Of a stretch of 64,000 bases of DNA, positions 10,265 through 19,690 are shown one piece after another. Each line of letters opens with the position of its first letter. Positions within the stretch are counted from its first letter, which is position 1. The translations under genes and the position numbers were made by a program. The stretch lies in assembly GCA_019425045.1 (NCBI GenBank), contig JAHYYI010000005.1, forward strand, positions 1 through 64,000, read 5' to 3'. Source of the stretch: Collinsella sp. (GTDB lineage Bacteria; Actinomycetota; Coriobacteriia; Coriobacteriales; Coriobacteriaceae). The notes beneath the pieces are model-generated. The model was not told the origin of the DNA and ran no database searches. It saw only the letters and a list, made by a program, of their open reading frames with translations.

Positions 10265-10422
10265 CCTGTTCGCAGCCCACGCCGCCCACTCACTCGGCAT
10301 CCGCATTCTTTGCGAACTGGGCAAACGCGCCCCACACCGCGCCGTTCCTGCGCTATCGTGGGACAGCTCACGTAGATTAAGGCCCCGTCGCGGGGCGCCC
10401 CATACATAGAAAGCGAGAACCC

Positions 10423-10722
10423 ATGGCACTGACAGGAGCCCAGGTCAAGCAGCTTCGCAGCATGGCCCATCACCTCAACCCCGCCATCATCATCGGTAAG
10501 TCCGATGTCAACGAGGGCACCGTCGAGCAGACGGTCGCCTACCTGGAGAAGCACGAGCTCGTTAAGTGCTCCGTGCTCGATGGCTCCAGTCTTTCCGCCC
10601 GCGAGGCCGCCGAAGAGCTCGCTGAGCGCTGCCACGCCGAGGTCGTCCAGGTCATCGGCCGCAAGTTCTCGCTGTATCGCGAGTCCTCGCGCAAGGACAT
10701 CGAGAAGATCAAGCTCGTCTAA
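10423..10722 (+). CDS. yhbY: YhbY/CRM-domain RNA-binding protein
   Basis: 99 residues making up a single CRM domain that binds pre-50S ribosomal particles. Supporting motifs are LTGAQVKQLRSMAHHLNP at the N terminus, IIIGKSDVNEG, the loop KCSVLDGSS, and the C-terminal VQVIGRKFSLYRESS, where the family has IGxxxVLYR. It is followed by a strong terminator. The ribosome site (AAAGCGAGAA) is weak, but the family start matches the ATG used. Confidence 0.93.
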   Translation: MALTGAQVKQLRSMAHHLNPAIIIGKSDVNEGTVEQTVAYLEKHELVKCSVLDGSSLSAREAAEELAERCHAEVVQVIGRKFSLYRESSRKDIEKIKLV

Positions 10723-10759
10723 GAGCCAATGATCCGGCGAGCCAACACATAGCAAGCTT

Positions 10760-10793
10760 ACGGGTGCCCAAGTACTTCGGGCGCCCGTTTTTT
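10760..10793 (+). terminator. Rho-independent terminator of yhbY
   Basis: An 11-base GC-rich imperfect stem (ACGGGTGCCC with GGGCGCCCGT) and a run of six T. The T run touches the stop codon of the convergent regulator gene. Confidence 0.88.
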
Positions 10794-13791
10794 ATCGCTC
10801 GACCAGCACGCGATTGAGCCGTCCCTCCACCAAGCGCTCGTATAGACGCCGCGTCTCGGGCTCGGGCACGCCATTGACCTGCTCCCTCAGATGGTGCATA
10901 TGCCCGCTGTACAGCTCGACGATATCGCGCCGCCGCCCCGCCGCACTGTAGACGCGCATGGCGCAGCGCACCATATCCTCACGCGCCGTTTCCTGCCGAA
11001 GCCCCGACTCCGCCAGCCAAATCGCCGACTGCAGATCGTTTTCTTCTAGAGCGGCATTTGCTCCCTTAATCATGCAATCGATGTACTTTGACTGCATAAT
11101 GCGCCGCATGCGCAAAAAGTAGGTGGGATTACAGCCATTGGGAACATACAGCGGTCCGGCATAAAGCTGCTCAATCTTAAGGCACAGCTCAACTAAATGG
11201 GGCCCGCGCGCACCCGTGCGATTTCCCAAAACCTCGCGGCTTATCTGGTCAAACAGCCGTACATCGGTCTTGACGTAGTCGCCGTTGAGCCCAATGCATT
11301 CATTTTGGATGAGCACGCACGACTTGCCATCCGGCGTCGGTCCCAAAGCCGACCGCAAGCGCGATATCGTCGAGTACAGGTTGTTGCGGGCGCTATTGAA
11401 CTCGGCATGGGGCCACAGCTCCATGGCCAGCGTCTCACGATCGACGAGCGCATCCATGCCCAGTGCAAGCCGCTCGGCAAGTGTCGCCGCCTTCTTGCGG
11501 CGCCACATTTTGTCCGTGATGGGAAACCCGTCGCGCTCGGCGCGAAACGCACCAAACATGCGAATCTCGATATGGTCGATGGTATCAACGGCTTCAACCT
11601 CGCCGGCCTGAAACAGGCGCTCGCCCTCCCCTTCCAAATCGTCGCGCAGCGAGTACCGCGACAGCTCGCGCACGGGAAGCTTCTTGCGTATCCTGCCCGC
11701 CGGCTCGCCCAGACAATGCATGGCAAGGCGCGCAAAGAGCCGATACGATGGCTCTAGAATCCCCGCACGATTCATGGACATCCAGGCCGCAAGATCGCTA
11801 TCTCGTCCCGCGCAGGCCAAATGCAGCGCCACCATCCAGGCCTCTGCGCCACCAACCTGCGTCTGGCTTATATCGAGTAGCTCCGCTTCCTCGCGCACCG
11901 AAACCATCGAGGTGTTACGCAGATATGCCGCGCGCTCCAGCAGCAATGCGTTATCGCGCATGTACGCAATCGACTCCTCGGCAAGTTTGAGCACTTGGAC
12001 CGCACGGAACTTTGCATTAACCGGCCGTCCCTCTGCCAGTGACTGCCAGCCTTCTAGCAACAGGCCAAACAGCTGAATCTGGTTGTCGCGCATGCGCACG
12101 GCAAAACGATCGAGCTCGTTGAACGCCGCATCGTCGGTTACCGGCAAGCCGGAAAGGAGCCGCCGTGCCGCCAACACCATGCGCACCCAGATGGCCGTCG
12201 CCTTAAGCCCACGTACGTCGAGCGCCTCCCGCACCACCGTCATCTCGTCGTCGCGCTCGTCGGTTCCCGCAAACGACCCGTCAAAGAGCTCCACCAGCAT
12301 GCTATCGGCCCGTATAACAATCCCCGCGATGTCGAGCTCGCAGTCGTAGGCCTTGCTCGTTTTGAGCTGCTGTAGAACGCCGCCGTCATCTCCCCGTTCG
12401 GTCAGGCATCGCTTGATCTCGATATGCGCAGACAACATATCGAGTGCGGTATGGGATGTCTCGATTTCTGGCACGGCCAGGTTCGTAGGGAGCCCAAGCC
12501 CGTTGTCCCCATAGCAAACAGCCGTCAGTGTCTGGGCCACCCTCCATGAAACAGGGTCTATTTCGCAGGCCGCCCGTTCGCCCCCGCGCTCGATGACCGA
12601 TGCCATATAGCGAGCGAGCTTTGTATTGGACACGCTGACCGCTGCCAGATATACGCCAAGCGCCTCGGCAGGCGTTGGCTCTGGAGCCGGATCGTCGGCA
12701 TCGATCGTGCCCAGCGCTGCTCGGCAGATATCGGCCCCGTGCCCCGTCAGGGCCAGATCGACCCCATACTGCCCAGCAAGTTCAAGGACCGCTTCACGGT
12801 CCAAAAAGGCGTCCGCCAGGCCCATCGCCGCATCGCATCGGCCCGCCTTAAGCAAAATCCGGGCCGCCCTCGGAACAAGTTCGGGGCGAACCTCGGCCAC
12901 CAACTTACGCAAACGCAAGCGTCCGTTATCCTCCGTGCCCAGACACGTAAAACTCCGCTCGGCGGGATCCAAGCCAAAGATCGGGTAGTCGCGTACAAAG
13001 TAGGACTGGTCGACCATCGACAGCCTCACCCCGCAAGCCTCGAGTTCTGCGATATTGCCCTCGCCCATCAAAACCATGAGACATGCCACGAAAAACAGCG
13101 CATTATTGTCGAGCGAAGCCAGATCGACAAGTGCCGCGCCATATACGTTGACAATCTCGTTTTCGAGCAGACCGGCTACGTCGCCCTGGCCATACAGACC
13201 CGTCTGCAATGCCGAAACGAGCTCGGGCACGCCCTGCGTGAGCTGATAAAAGTCGAGCGATGTGCTGATCGAAAACGCCGATGCCCACGCCGAATACTCA
13301 TAGGCATGCACCTTGAGCATCTGCGCATTGATCTTAACCGAATCGCCCAGCCCATGAATCAGTTGACGATTTGAAGGACGGCAGGAGATAAAGACCCCCA
13401 CCCCCATAGCGCGCAGGCCGCGAATCCTGTCGATGAGGTCTTCGGTATCGTGCTGATCGAGGTTTGGCACATTATCAATCGCGATAAGGGAGTGCGGTTT
13501 GTCTTTGAGTTCTTCGGTAACCACTTCGAGCTGCATAAACACCTCGCGCCCAGTGGCGCGATCGGCCTCGATAATCCGCACGGGGCCTCGCGTCGGGTCG
13601 CATTTAACCTCATGGGTGTACTGCAGCAGCACCGAGGTCTTCCCAAACCCGTCGGGCGCATAAAGAACCACGATGCCGGCCTTTCGGCCCTTGGCGAGAA
13701 GCTCATTCATCAAGCGTTCGCGTCGCACCATATAGCCACCGCCCAGCGGCATCAGCTCGAGGTCGTCCATACTGCCCAAATCGTTTACCAT
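10792..13791 (-). CDS. STAND ATPase / SARP-like giant transcriptional regulator
   Basis: 999 residues. An N-terminal MalT-like NTPase has a Walker A YAPDGFGKTSVL (about 44-55) and a Walker B-like SLIAIDNVP (about 101-109). A long helical-repeat middle of about 500 residues follows. The C terminus has a winged-helix OmpR/SARP DNA-binding segment (about 750-840; IRMFGAFRAERDG, RRKKAATLAERLAL, LWPHAEFNSARNNLYSTISR) and a bacterial transcriptional activation domain with TPR helices to the end. This order fits a signal-gated activator, with the ligand probably bound by the middle region. It stands alone, so its target is not evident. Confidence 0.85.
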   Translation of the reverse strand: MVNDLGSMDDLELMPLGGGYMVRRERLMNELLAKGRKAGIVVLYAPDGFGKTSVLLQYTHEVKCDPTRGPVRIIEADRATGREVFMQLEVVTEELKDKPHSLIAIDNVPNLDQHDTEDLIDRIRGLRAMGVGVFISCRPSNRQLIHGLGDSVKINAQMLKVHAYEYSAWASAFSISTSLDFYQLTQGVPELVSALQTGLYGQGDVAGLLENEIVNVYGAALVDLASLDNNALFFVACLMVLMGEGNIAELEACGVRLSMVDQSYFVRDYPIFGLDPAERSFTCLGTEDNGRLRLRKLVAEVRPELVPRAARILLKAGRCDAAMGLADAFLDREAVLELAGQYGVDLALTGHGADICRAALGTIDADDPAPEPTPAEALGVYLAAVSVSNTKLARYMASVIERGGERAACEIDPVSWRVAQTLTAVCYGDNGLGLPTNLAVPEIETSHTALDMLSAHIEIKRCLTERGDDGGVLQQLKTSKAYDCELDIAGIVIRADSMLVELFDGSFAGTDERDDEMTVVREALDVRGLKATAIWVRMVLAARRLLSGLPVTDDAAFNELDRFAVRMRDNQIQLFGLLLEGWQSLAEGRPVNAKFRAVQVLKLAEESIAYMRDNALLLERAAYLRNTSMVSVREEAELLDISQTQVGGAEAWMVALHLACAGRDSDLAAWMSMNRAGILEPSYRLFARLAMHCLGEPAGRIRKKLPVRELSRYSLRDDLEGEGERLFQAGEVEAVDTIDHIEIRMFGAFRAERDGFPITDKMWRRKKAATLAERLALGMDALVDRETLAMELWPHAEFNSARNNLYSTISRLRSALGPTPDGKSCVLIQNECIGLNGDYVKTDVRLFDQISREVLGNRTGARGPHLVELCLKIEQLYAGPLYVPNGCNPTYFLRMRRIMQSKYIDCMIKGANAALEENDLQSAIWLAESGLRQETAREDMVRCAMRVYSAAGRRRDIVELYSGHMHHLREQVNGVPEPETRRLYERLVEGRLNRVLVER

Positions 13792-14179
13792 GCCCGCTCC
13801 TCAACTCGACCGTATGGACACTGTAACCGCAAGACCATACAAGCCGCGCTATGAATAGAGCGACCTTGTGTTCTAGGTTGTCTTTTGGTACGCAAGCGGC
13901 AAGTTTTTGTACAGCGAGGGCCGATTGTTATTAATCCCCCGACTAATCGGTCTTTAAGCAGGTAAATGAGCTTGTCAGCTTGTCCCATCTAAGCGGCAGT
14001 GTAACGCAAATGAACAAGGTTCAGCTATGTCATTCAACTCGCCTAGCACCCGCTACCGTCTACGACCTTTTAGTGGCATTTTTGCATAGAATCTGATATG
14101 GAATGAATCAAGCTGTTGGGCATCCGGCATTCGTCAAGCTTGCGGCAAGATTTTGGTCAAGTGGACAGAAAGGGATAGC
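13792..14179. other. intergenic region without recognisable gene
   Basis: About 390 bp between the regulator start and the nagB terminator. It must contain the regulator promoter, reading left. Only a weak inverted repeat around 13920-13955 (CCGATT with AATCGG) is visible, and no conserved RNA or ORF is supported. Confidence 0.5.
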
Positions 14180-14207
14180 AAAAAGGCCCCCGCAAAGCGG
14201 AGGCCTT
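14180..14207 (-). terminator. Rho-independent terminator of nagB
   Basis: Read on the minus strand: stem AAGGCCTCCGC with GCGGGGGCCTT, 3-base loop, then TTTTT. It lies 33 bases after the nagB stop. Confidence 0.9.
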
Positions 14208-14239
14208 AGGCAAGGCTATGTCGAGGTGCAGGATTCGCG

Positions 14240-14968
14240 CTACTCGCAGAGCGAAAGGGCGGCCTCGTCGGCAACGACAACGCAGTTGGTGTGCAGCTGC
14301 AGGATCGAAGCCGGGCACTCGGGCGTAACCGGACCATAGCACATATCGTGCACGGCCTGAGCCTTGGCCTCGCCGTTGGCGACGACCAGGATCATGCGGG
14401 CATACATGATGGTCTGGGTACCCATGGTGTAGGCCTGACGGGGAACGTCGTCGATGCTGTCGAACAGGCGGCTGTTGGCCTGAATGGTGCTCTCGGTAAG
14501 GTCGACGCAGTGCGTGCCCTTGGAGAAGTGGTCATCGGGCTCGTTGAAGCCGATGTGGCCGTTGTTGCCAATGCCGAGCAGCTGCAGATCGGGATAGCCG
14601 GCGGCAGCGACGACCTTATCGTACTCAGAGCAGGCAGCGGCGGCGTCGGGGTTGGAACCGTCGGGCACATGCGTGTTGTTCAGGTCGATGTTGATGTGAT
14701 CGAAGAAGTTCTCACGCATGAAGTAGTGATAGCTCTGGGGATCGTCGTGCGAAAGGCCGCGATACTCGTCCAGGTTGTAGGTGCTGACCTCGGCAAAGTC
14801 GACGTCGCCCTTCTCGTACCAAGCAGCGAGCTGCTTGTAGGCACCGATCGGGGTGGAGCCGGTGGCAAGACCCAACACGCAGTCGGGCTTGAGGATAACC
14901 TGCGCCGAGATAATATTGGCGGCCTTGCGGCTCATATCCTCGTAGTCTTTAGCTTTAATGATCTTCAT
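14240..14968 (-). CDS. nagB: glucosamine-6-phosphate deaminase
   Basis: Converts glucosamine-6-phosphate to fructose-6-phosphate and ammonia in amino-sugar catabolism. It has 242 residues, as usual for the family. Motifs are GLATGSTPIGAYKQL (about 33-47), YNLDEYRGLSHDDPQSYHYFM with the catalytic Asp, LGIGNNGHIGFNEP with the active-site His (about 132-145), and a C-terminal IMYARMILVVANGEAKA. I used the ATG of MKIIKAKD, preceded by AAAGGA; the open frame runs 117 codons further upstream with no family similarity. It lies next to glmM, the opposing amino-sugar branch. Confidence 0.96.
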   Translation of the reverse strand: MKIIKAKDYEDMSRKAANIISAQVILKPDCVLGLATGSTPIGAYKQLAAWYEKGDVDFAEVSTYNLDEYRGLSHDDPQSYHYFMRENFFDHINIDLNNTHVPDGSNPDAAAACSEYDKVVAAAGYPDLQLLGIGNNGHIGFNEPDDHFSKGTHCVDLTESTIQANSRLFDSIDDVPRQAYTMGTQTIMYARMILVVANGEAKAQAVHDMCYGPVTPECPASILQLHTNCVVVADEAALSLCE

Positions 14969-15165
14969 TACGCGTCCTTTCTCGTACAAGAGAGGCAAGG
15001 CTCCCTTACAAGCACTTGCCCGCGGCCCGCGTCGGCCGCAACCAACGTGTGCGGCCACCAGGGCGAGGTCGCGTAATGTATGTGTCTCGTGTCTAACCGC
15101 GTCGAGGCCCCTGCCCGTCCACGGTGACCCAAAGCCTTTTAGCTTCGGACAAATCCCATCTTGCC

Positions 15166-15199
15166 ACGGAGGACGTCCTCTTTCAAGGGCGCCCTCCGT
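15166..15199. other. hairpin between PTS IIA gene and nagB
   Basis: ACGGAGG and its complement enclose a second partial pairing. No T run follows on either strand, so it may be a structured nagB leader or a weak terminator of the PTS gene. The rest of the 271-bp gap holds the nagB promoter region, with no ORF supported. Confidence 0.4.
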
Positions 15200-15239
15200 A
15201 AACGTGTTTGAATTGTAGGCTAATGGCCACGTGCACTTG

Positions 15240-15737
15240 CTAGCGCTCGCGAGCAACGATGAGCTGGTCCATCTCTTCGACATGCACGCCAACGGAGCCC
15301 TTGATACTCGAGAACTCAACGGAGTTGCACACCAAGATGGGAACCGTCACATCGTAGCCCTCGGCAGCAATTGCCTCGCGATCGAACTCAATGAGTACAT
15401 CGCCCTTATGGACGATGTCACCCACTTGCGCATGCACGGTAAAGTGCTTGCCCTCGAGCTGAACAGTGTCCAAACCAACGTGGATGAGCACGTCCAGACC
15501 ATCGACCGTGTTAAGCGCAACAGCGTGTCCCGTGGGAAAAATAGCCTCAACCTTCGCGTCAGCCGGCGCAATCACACGCGTTCCAGTGGGCTGAATCGCC
15601 ACGCCCTGGCCCAGAAGGCCGGTGGCAAACGTCTGGTCGTTTACCTCGGAGAGCGGAATGACGTCACCCGAGATGGGAGCATCCAACGTAAGGACTCGAC
15701 CACGCATACCAAAAGACCTTAGGACTTTAGTGAACAT
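15240..15737 (-). CDS. PTS glucose-family IIA protein
   Basis: 165 residues, the size of a free-standing EIIA(Glc)/Crr-type domain. It accepts phosphate from HPr and passes it to a IIB domain, and in many bacteria also signals sugar status. Visible motifs are APADAKVEAIFPTGHAVALNT with the first conserved His and GLDVLIHVGLDTVQLEG with the phosphorylated His (about residue 89). The ATG is preceded by GAGGGGAG. It has no IIBC partner in the window and lies between nagB and glmM, consistent with a role in amino-sugar use, although that is inference. Confidence 0.92.
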   Translation of the reverse strand: MFTKVLRSFGMRGRVLTLDAPISGDVIPLSEVNDQTFATGLLGQGVAIQPTGTRVIAPADAKVEAIFPTGHAVALNTVDGLDVLIHVGLDTVQLEGKHFTVHAQVGDIVHKGDVLIEFDREAIAAEGYDVTVPILVCNSVEFSSIKGSVGVHVEEMDQLIVARER

Positions 15738-15808
15738 GCTCCCCCTCGGACATACCGATCAACCAAAATAACCTTAACAGTTTACCACTTGGCACCCGTT
15801 TTTGACCA

Positions 15809-17146
15809 TTAGGGAAGTTCGCGCTTGACAACCTCGACGATGTCGTCGACAACGCGCTGGGTCAGCTCGTGCGTCTCGGCCTCAGCCATCACGCGGACCA
15901 GCGGCTCGGTACCGCTCGGGCGCACCAGAATGCGGCCGCGGCCGTCAAGCTCCTTCTCGGCAGCAGCGACGGCATCCCAGATGGGCTGGCAATCGTCCAG
16001 ACCAGCCTTGTTGTCGGAATGCACGTTGACGAGTACCTGCGGATACTTCTTCATGATGCCGGCAAGATCGGTGAGGGTACGACCGGTGCGCTTGAGCACG
16101 GCCAGCAGCTGCAGAGCCGTCACCAAGCCGTCACCGGTGGTGTTGTGCTCTAGGAAGATGATGTGGCCGGACTGTTCGCCGCCGATGACGGCGCCGTCCG
16201 CGAGCATGCGCTCAAGAACATAGCGGTCGCCCACGGCGGTCTGGACCATCTCGAAGCCCTGCTCCTTCATGGCAATGGAGAAGCCCAGGTTGCACATAAC
16301 AGTCGAGACAATCTCGGAGTTGGCGAGCTTGCCGCGAGCGGCCAGGTCGGAGCCGCAGATGGCCAGGATGTAGTCGCCATCGATCTCGTTGCCCTCGCTG
16401 TCCACGAACAGCACGCGATCGGCGTCGCCATCGTGGGCCAGGCCGATATCGGCGTGGGTGCGCAGCACGAGCTCGCGCAGGGGCTCAAGGTGAGTGGAGC
16501 CGCACTCAACGTTAATGTCAGTGCCGCAGTAATCGGTGTTGATGGCATGGACCGTGGCACCCAGGCGCTGCAGCGCGGCGGGCGTAGTCTGGCAGGAAGC
16601 ACCATGGCCGCAGTCGACGGCAACGACCAGGCCGTCGAGCCTCAGGCCATCAAGCGTATCGATGGCGTGGTCGACGTACGCCTTGCGAGCGTCCTTCATC
16701 TTGATGATGTGGCCCACGCCGGCACCGGTCGGCAGCGTATCGGCAGCCATGGCCTCCTCGGACATGACCCAAGCGCTGATCTCTTCCTCGACAGCATCGG
16801 GAAGCTTCATGCCCTTGCGGCTAAAGAACTTGATGCCGTTGAACTCCGGAGGATTGTGCGAAGCAGAGATGACGATGCCGCCGTCGAGCTCATTTTGGAC
16901 AGTGAGCAGCGCCACGGCCGGCGTAGGGATAACGCCGCAGCAATGCGGGCGGCCGCCCTCGGCCATAATGCCGGCGGTCAGAGCACTCTCGAGCATAGTG
17001 CCCGAAAGACGCGTGTCGCGACCGATGCAAATGTCCGGACCAAGGAACTTGGTCGCCGCACGGCCAAGGCGAAACGCGAGGTCACACGAGAGGTCGGCGT
17101 TGGCGACGCCACGGACGCCGTCGGTACCGAAGATGTTCTGGGGCAT
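15809..17146 (-). CDS. glmM: phosphoglucosamine mutase
   Basis: Interconverts glucosamine-6-phosphate and glucosamine-1-phosphate for peptidoglycan synthesis. 445 residues. The N-terminal signature is FGTDGVRGVAN, the phosphoserine loop is ISASHNPPEFNGIKFF (about 97-112), the metal loop is AHDGDADRVLFVD (about 240-252), the sugar-binding loop is GGEQSGHII, and the phosphate-binding loop near the C terminus is VRPSGTEPLVRVM. I chose the start at MPQNIFGT with AAGGAG 9 bases before it rather than six codons upstream. Confidence 0.97.
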   Translation of the reverse strand: MPQNIFGTDGVRGVANADLSCDLAFRLGRAATKFLGPDICIGRDTRLSGTMLESALTAGIMAEGGRPHCCGVIPTPAVALLTVQNELDGGIVISASHNPPEFNGIKFFSRKGMKLPDAVEEEISAWVMSEEAMAADTLPTGAGVGHIIKMKDARKAYVDHAIDTLDGLRLDGLVVAVDCGHGASCQTTPAALQRLGATVHAINTDYCGTDINVECGSTHLEPLRELVLRTHADIGLAHDGDADRVLFVDSEGNEIDGDYILAICGSDLAARGKLANSEIVSTVMCNLGFSIAMKEQGFEMVQTAVGDRYVLERMLADGAVIGGEQSGHIIFLEHNTTGDGLVTALQLLAVLKRTGRTLTDLAGIMKKYPQVLVNVHSDNKAGLDDCQPIWDAVAAAEKELDGRGRILVRPSGTEPLVRVMAEAETHELTQRVVDDIVEVVKRELP

Positions 17147-17201
17147 AGGATCGCTCCTTCCCAAGTAGGCAAAACACAGTCGCCCACTCTAGTCGAAAAT
17201 G

Positions 17202-17238
17202 AAAAGCGGGACCCGCCGAGCAATCGGCAGGCCCCGCT
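17202..17238 (-). terminator. terminator of the rplM-rpsI operon
   Basis: A long GC-rich stem read on the minus strand (GCGGGGCCTGCCGA with TCGGCGGGTCCCGC, one mismatch) is followed by TTTTC. It lies about 30 bases after the rpsI stop. Confidence 0.88.
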
Positions 17239-17269
17239 TGTACATTGTATCTCGTAAGGAGATAAAACC

Positions 17270-17665
<396 letters not shown>

Positions 17666-17667
17666 CT

Positions 17668-18111
17668 TTAAGCCTCCAGCTCAATCTTCGTGGGGTTCTG
17701 GGCAGCGTGCGGATGCTCGGCACCAGCGTAGACCTTAAGTTTGGTCATCTGGGCACGGCCGAGGGTGGTCTTGGGCAGCATACCGCGAACGGCGCGCTCG
17801 ATGACCTTCTCCGGGTGCTTCTCCATAGCCTGGCGGAAGCTCTCAGCCTTGAGGCCGCCGTTGTAGCCGCTGTGGCGATAATAGGTCTTCGTGTCGGCCT
17901 TGTTACCGGTAAGCTGGACCTTATCGGCGTTGATGACGACAACGAAGTCGCCGCAGTCGCTGTTGGGCGTGAACTGGGGCTTGTTCTTACCGCGCAGGAT
18001 CATTGCGATCTGGGTGGCAAGACGGCCCAGGACAGCACCATCGGCGTCGACGAGAACCCAGTTGCGCTGGACCTCGCCCTGCTTGGCGTAGTGAGTCGAT
18101 TTCGAAATCAC
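17668..18111 (-). CDS. rplM: 50S ribosomal protein L13
   Basis: 147 residues with L13 motifs WVLVDADGAVLGRLAT, ILRGKNKPQFTP, GDFVVVINADKVQLTGNK and AVRGMLPKTTLGRAQM. It starts at a GTG with GGAGGAG 6 bases upstream. The leader between 18112 and 18268 has no gene and could hold an autoregulatory RNA, but no structure is obvious. Confidence 0.98.
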   Translation of the reverse strand: MISKSTHYAKQGEVQRNWVLVDADGAVLGRLATQIAMILRGKNKPQFTPNSDCGDFVVVINADKVQLTGNKADTKTYYRHSGYNGGLKAESFRQAMEKHPEKVIERAVRGMLPKTTLGRAQMTKLKVYAGAEHPHAAQNPTKIELEA

Positions 18112-18268
18112 TTAGACTCCTCCATGTACAGTACGTGTTGTTACAGAGATTCACGGGGCTCTGCAAGTAACCCGTCCATATTACCCCGCTCGCCGTACGA
18201 GTCAACAGGTATTTTGGCTCCGACCAGAGTTTCTGCACATGTCATCCACGGGTCATGACGTCGCGACA

Positions 18269-19147
18269 CTAGCGCTCGACAAATGCCTCGATATCACTCA
18301 GTAGGCGCTTTGCCTCCTGGCGGCCCTGAATATACAGGTCGAGGAGCTTTGCCGGATCATGCTCAACGTGACCGACCTCGACCGGCTTTTGCGGAGCAAC
18401 GACCAGCGCGCGGCCCTCACGCTCATACTTCCATAGATGCATGCGCTGGATGTTATAGCGGTCGTGGCGCGTCTCGATAGCCTCGAGCAGGTAGGGGTAG
18501 TCGGCATAGCGAGCGCGTGCGGCGGGCATAAACTCGTAGGGCTTTTTCTCGTACGAGCGGTCCTGCGTGACAATGACAACCGCGCGATCGAAGCCCGCCT
18601 CCTCCAGCACGTGCTCGATAGGGACCGAATCGGCTACGCCGCCGTCGACGTATTTGTGCCCATCGATCTCGACCGGCGGCGTCACCAGCGGCAACGAGGT
18701 CGAGGCGCGCACGGCGTCGAGATCGAGCACGGCGCTTTTGACCGGGAGGTACGCGGCGGTTCCAAAGAGCATGTCCGTCGCGACGGCGTACATCTCGATG
18801 GGGCTCGCGTCGAACGTCTCGTTGTCAAAGGGATCCAGGCGGTCCTGGACATCGTTGAAGATAAAGTCGTAACCCACGATGGAACCCGTGGACGCAAACG
18901 ACGCGGCGCCCATGAAGCGGCTATCGTTGCAGAAAGCCAGGTTGATGCGGTTGGCACGGCCGATCTGGTGCGACTTGTAGTTCACGCCGTTGAGGGCGCC
19001 GGCCGATACGCCATATACCGCCGGAATCTCGACGCCGGCCTCCATGAGGACGTCGAGCACGCCTGCGGTAAATTGCCCGCGGAAGCTGCCGCCCTCCAGG
19101 ACGAGCGCGACCCTGCCGGCGTTCTTTGCCTTATCTTCTGCAGTCAT
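18269..19147 (-). CDS. patatin-like phospholipase (RssA/YjjU-type)
   Basis: 292 residues. The catalytic dyad region is visible: the oxyanion loop GGSFRGQF (about 19-26), the nucleophile elbow GVSAG (about 46-50) and the DGG motif in HKYVDGGVADSVP (about 164-176). This is a serine lipid acyl hydrolase that probably acts on membrane lipid. No signal peptide is seen. A GGGAGG site lies 5 bases before the ATG. Confidence 0.9.
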   Translation of the reverse strand: MTAEDKAKNAGRVALVLEGGSFRGQFTAGVLDVLMEAGVEIPAVYGVSAGALNGVNYKSHQIGRANRINLAFCNDSRFMGAASFASTGSIVGYDFIFNDVQDRLDPFDNETFDASPIEMYAVATDMLFGTAAYLPVKSAVLDLDAVRASTSLPLVTPPVEIDGHKYVDGGVADSVPIEHVLEEAGFDRAVVIVTQDRSYEKKPYEFMPAARARYADYPYLLEAIETRHDRYNIQRMHLWKYEREGRALVVAPQKPVEVGHVEHDPAKLLDLYIQGRQEAKRLLSDIEAFVER

Positions 19148-19220
19148 GTTGACCTCCCGCTGTTTCGTTTTGGCTTTCTTCTACCCAGTTTTGAGATGGC
19201 GAGCGCATGGGTTTTTTGAG

Positions 19221-19484
19221 GCGGCAGGTGAAGCGGAAAGTGTATCCCAGTTTGAGGCGAGATTCCGGGATGCGCTTTCCGCTTGGACCGCCATTGGGAC
19301 AGCGCGTCCCGTTCTGAGCGCGGATTCCGGGATGAACTTTCCGCTTGAGGCGTCTTCCGGAAAATGAATCCCATTCCGAGCGTCGATTCCGGGATGCAGT
19401 TTCCGCTTGAAACGTCATCCGGAAACCGCATCCCAGTCTGAGCCGGAATTCTGGGATGGATTTTCCGCCTGGGGCGACGTTGAT
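19221..19484. repeat. tandem array of 62-bp imperfect hairpin repeats
   Basis: Three full units of exactly 62 bp start at 19267, 19329 and 19391, each at GGGATG, flanked by partial units at 19221-19266 and 19453-19484. Each unit folds on itself. For example GGGATGCAGTTTCC pairs with GGAAACCGCATCCC across a 16-base loop in the third full unit, and GGGATGCGCTTTCC with GGACAGCGCGTCCC in the first. 62 is not a multiple of 3, so the array is not coding. Confidence 0.8.
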
Positions 19485-19488
19485 GCGG

Positions 19489-19679
19489 GGCATGGCAGGC
19501 TGCAGTCCGATCGGCATCGCGTCTGCATAGGGTTGAAGCTTTGCGCGGAGAATCCGCGTGTTCGCTTCGCGAACCCGCACCGGCTTCGGCCGCCTGCCGG
19601 CGTCCTCGCCCGCTCGCTACAAACGCTTCGCGTTTGCTTAACGCTCGCGCCCTGCACAGAGTTCGATTCTCCGCGGTAT
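19489..19679. repeat. tmRNA-3'-end-mimicking element, copy A
   Basis: The structured core 19541-19679 begins with GCGCGGAGAATCC and ends with GAGTTCGATTCTCCGCG, a 17-base exact copy of the ssrA T-arm and acceptor region (55925-55941 on the opposite strand). Internal hairpins are GTTCGC-TTC-GCGAAC and CAAACGC-TTC-GCGTTTG. A spacer of about 50 bases before the core is also shared with copy B. No coding potential is supported. Confidence 0.75.
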
Positions 19680-19690
19680 GGGGGGGATCC

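Noticed and set aside
13792..14179. Possible riboswitch or small RNA upstream of nagB terminator
   Set aside because: Only weak hairpins, no conserved motif and no adjacent downstream gene on the matching strand.
19221..19484. Possible CRISPR array
   Set aside because: Units are contiguous 62-bp diverged repeats with no unique spacers, and no cas genes are nearby.
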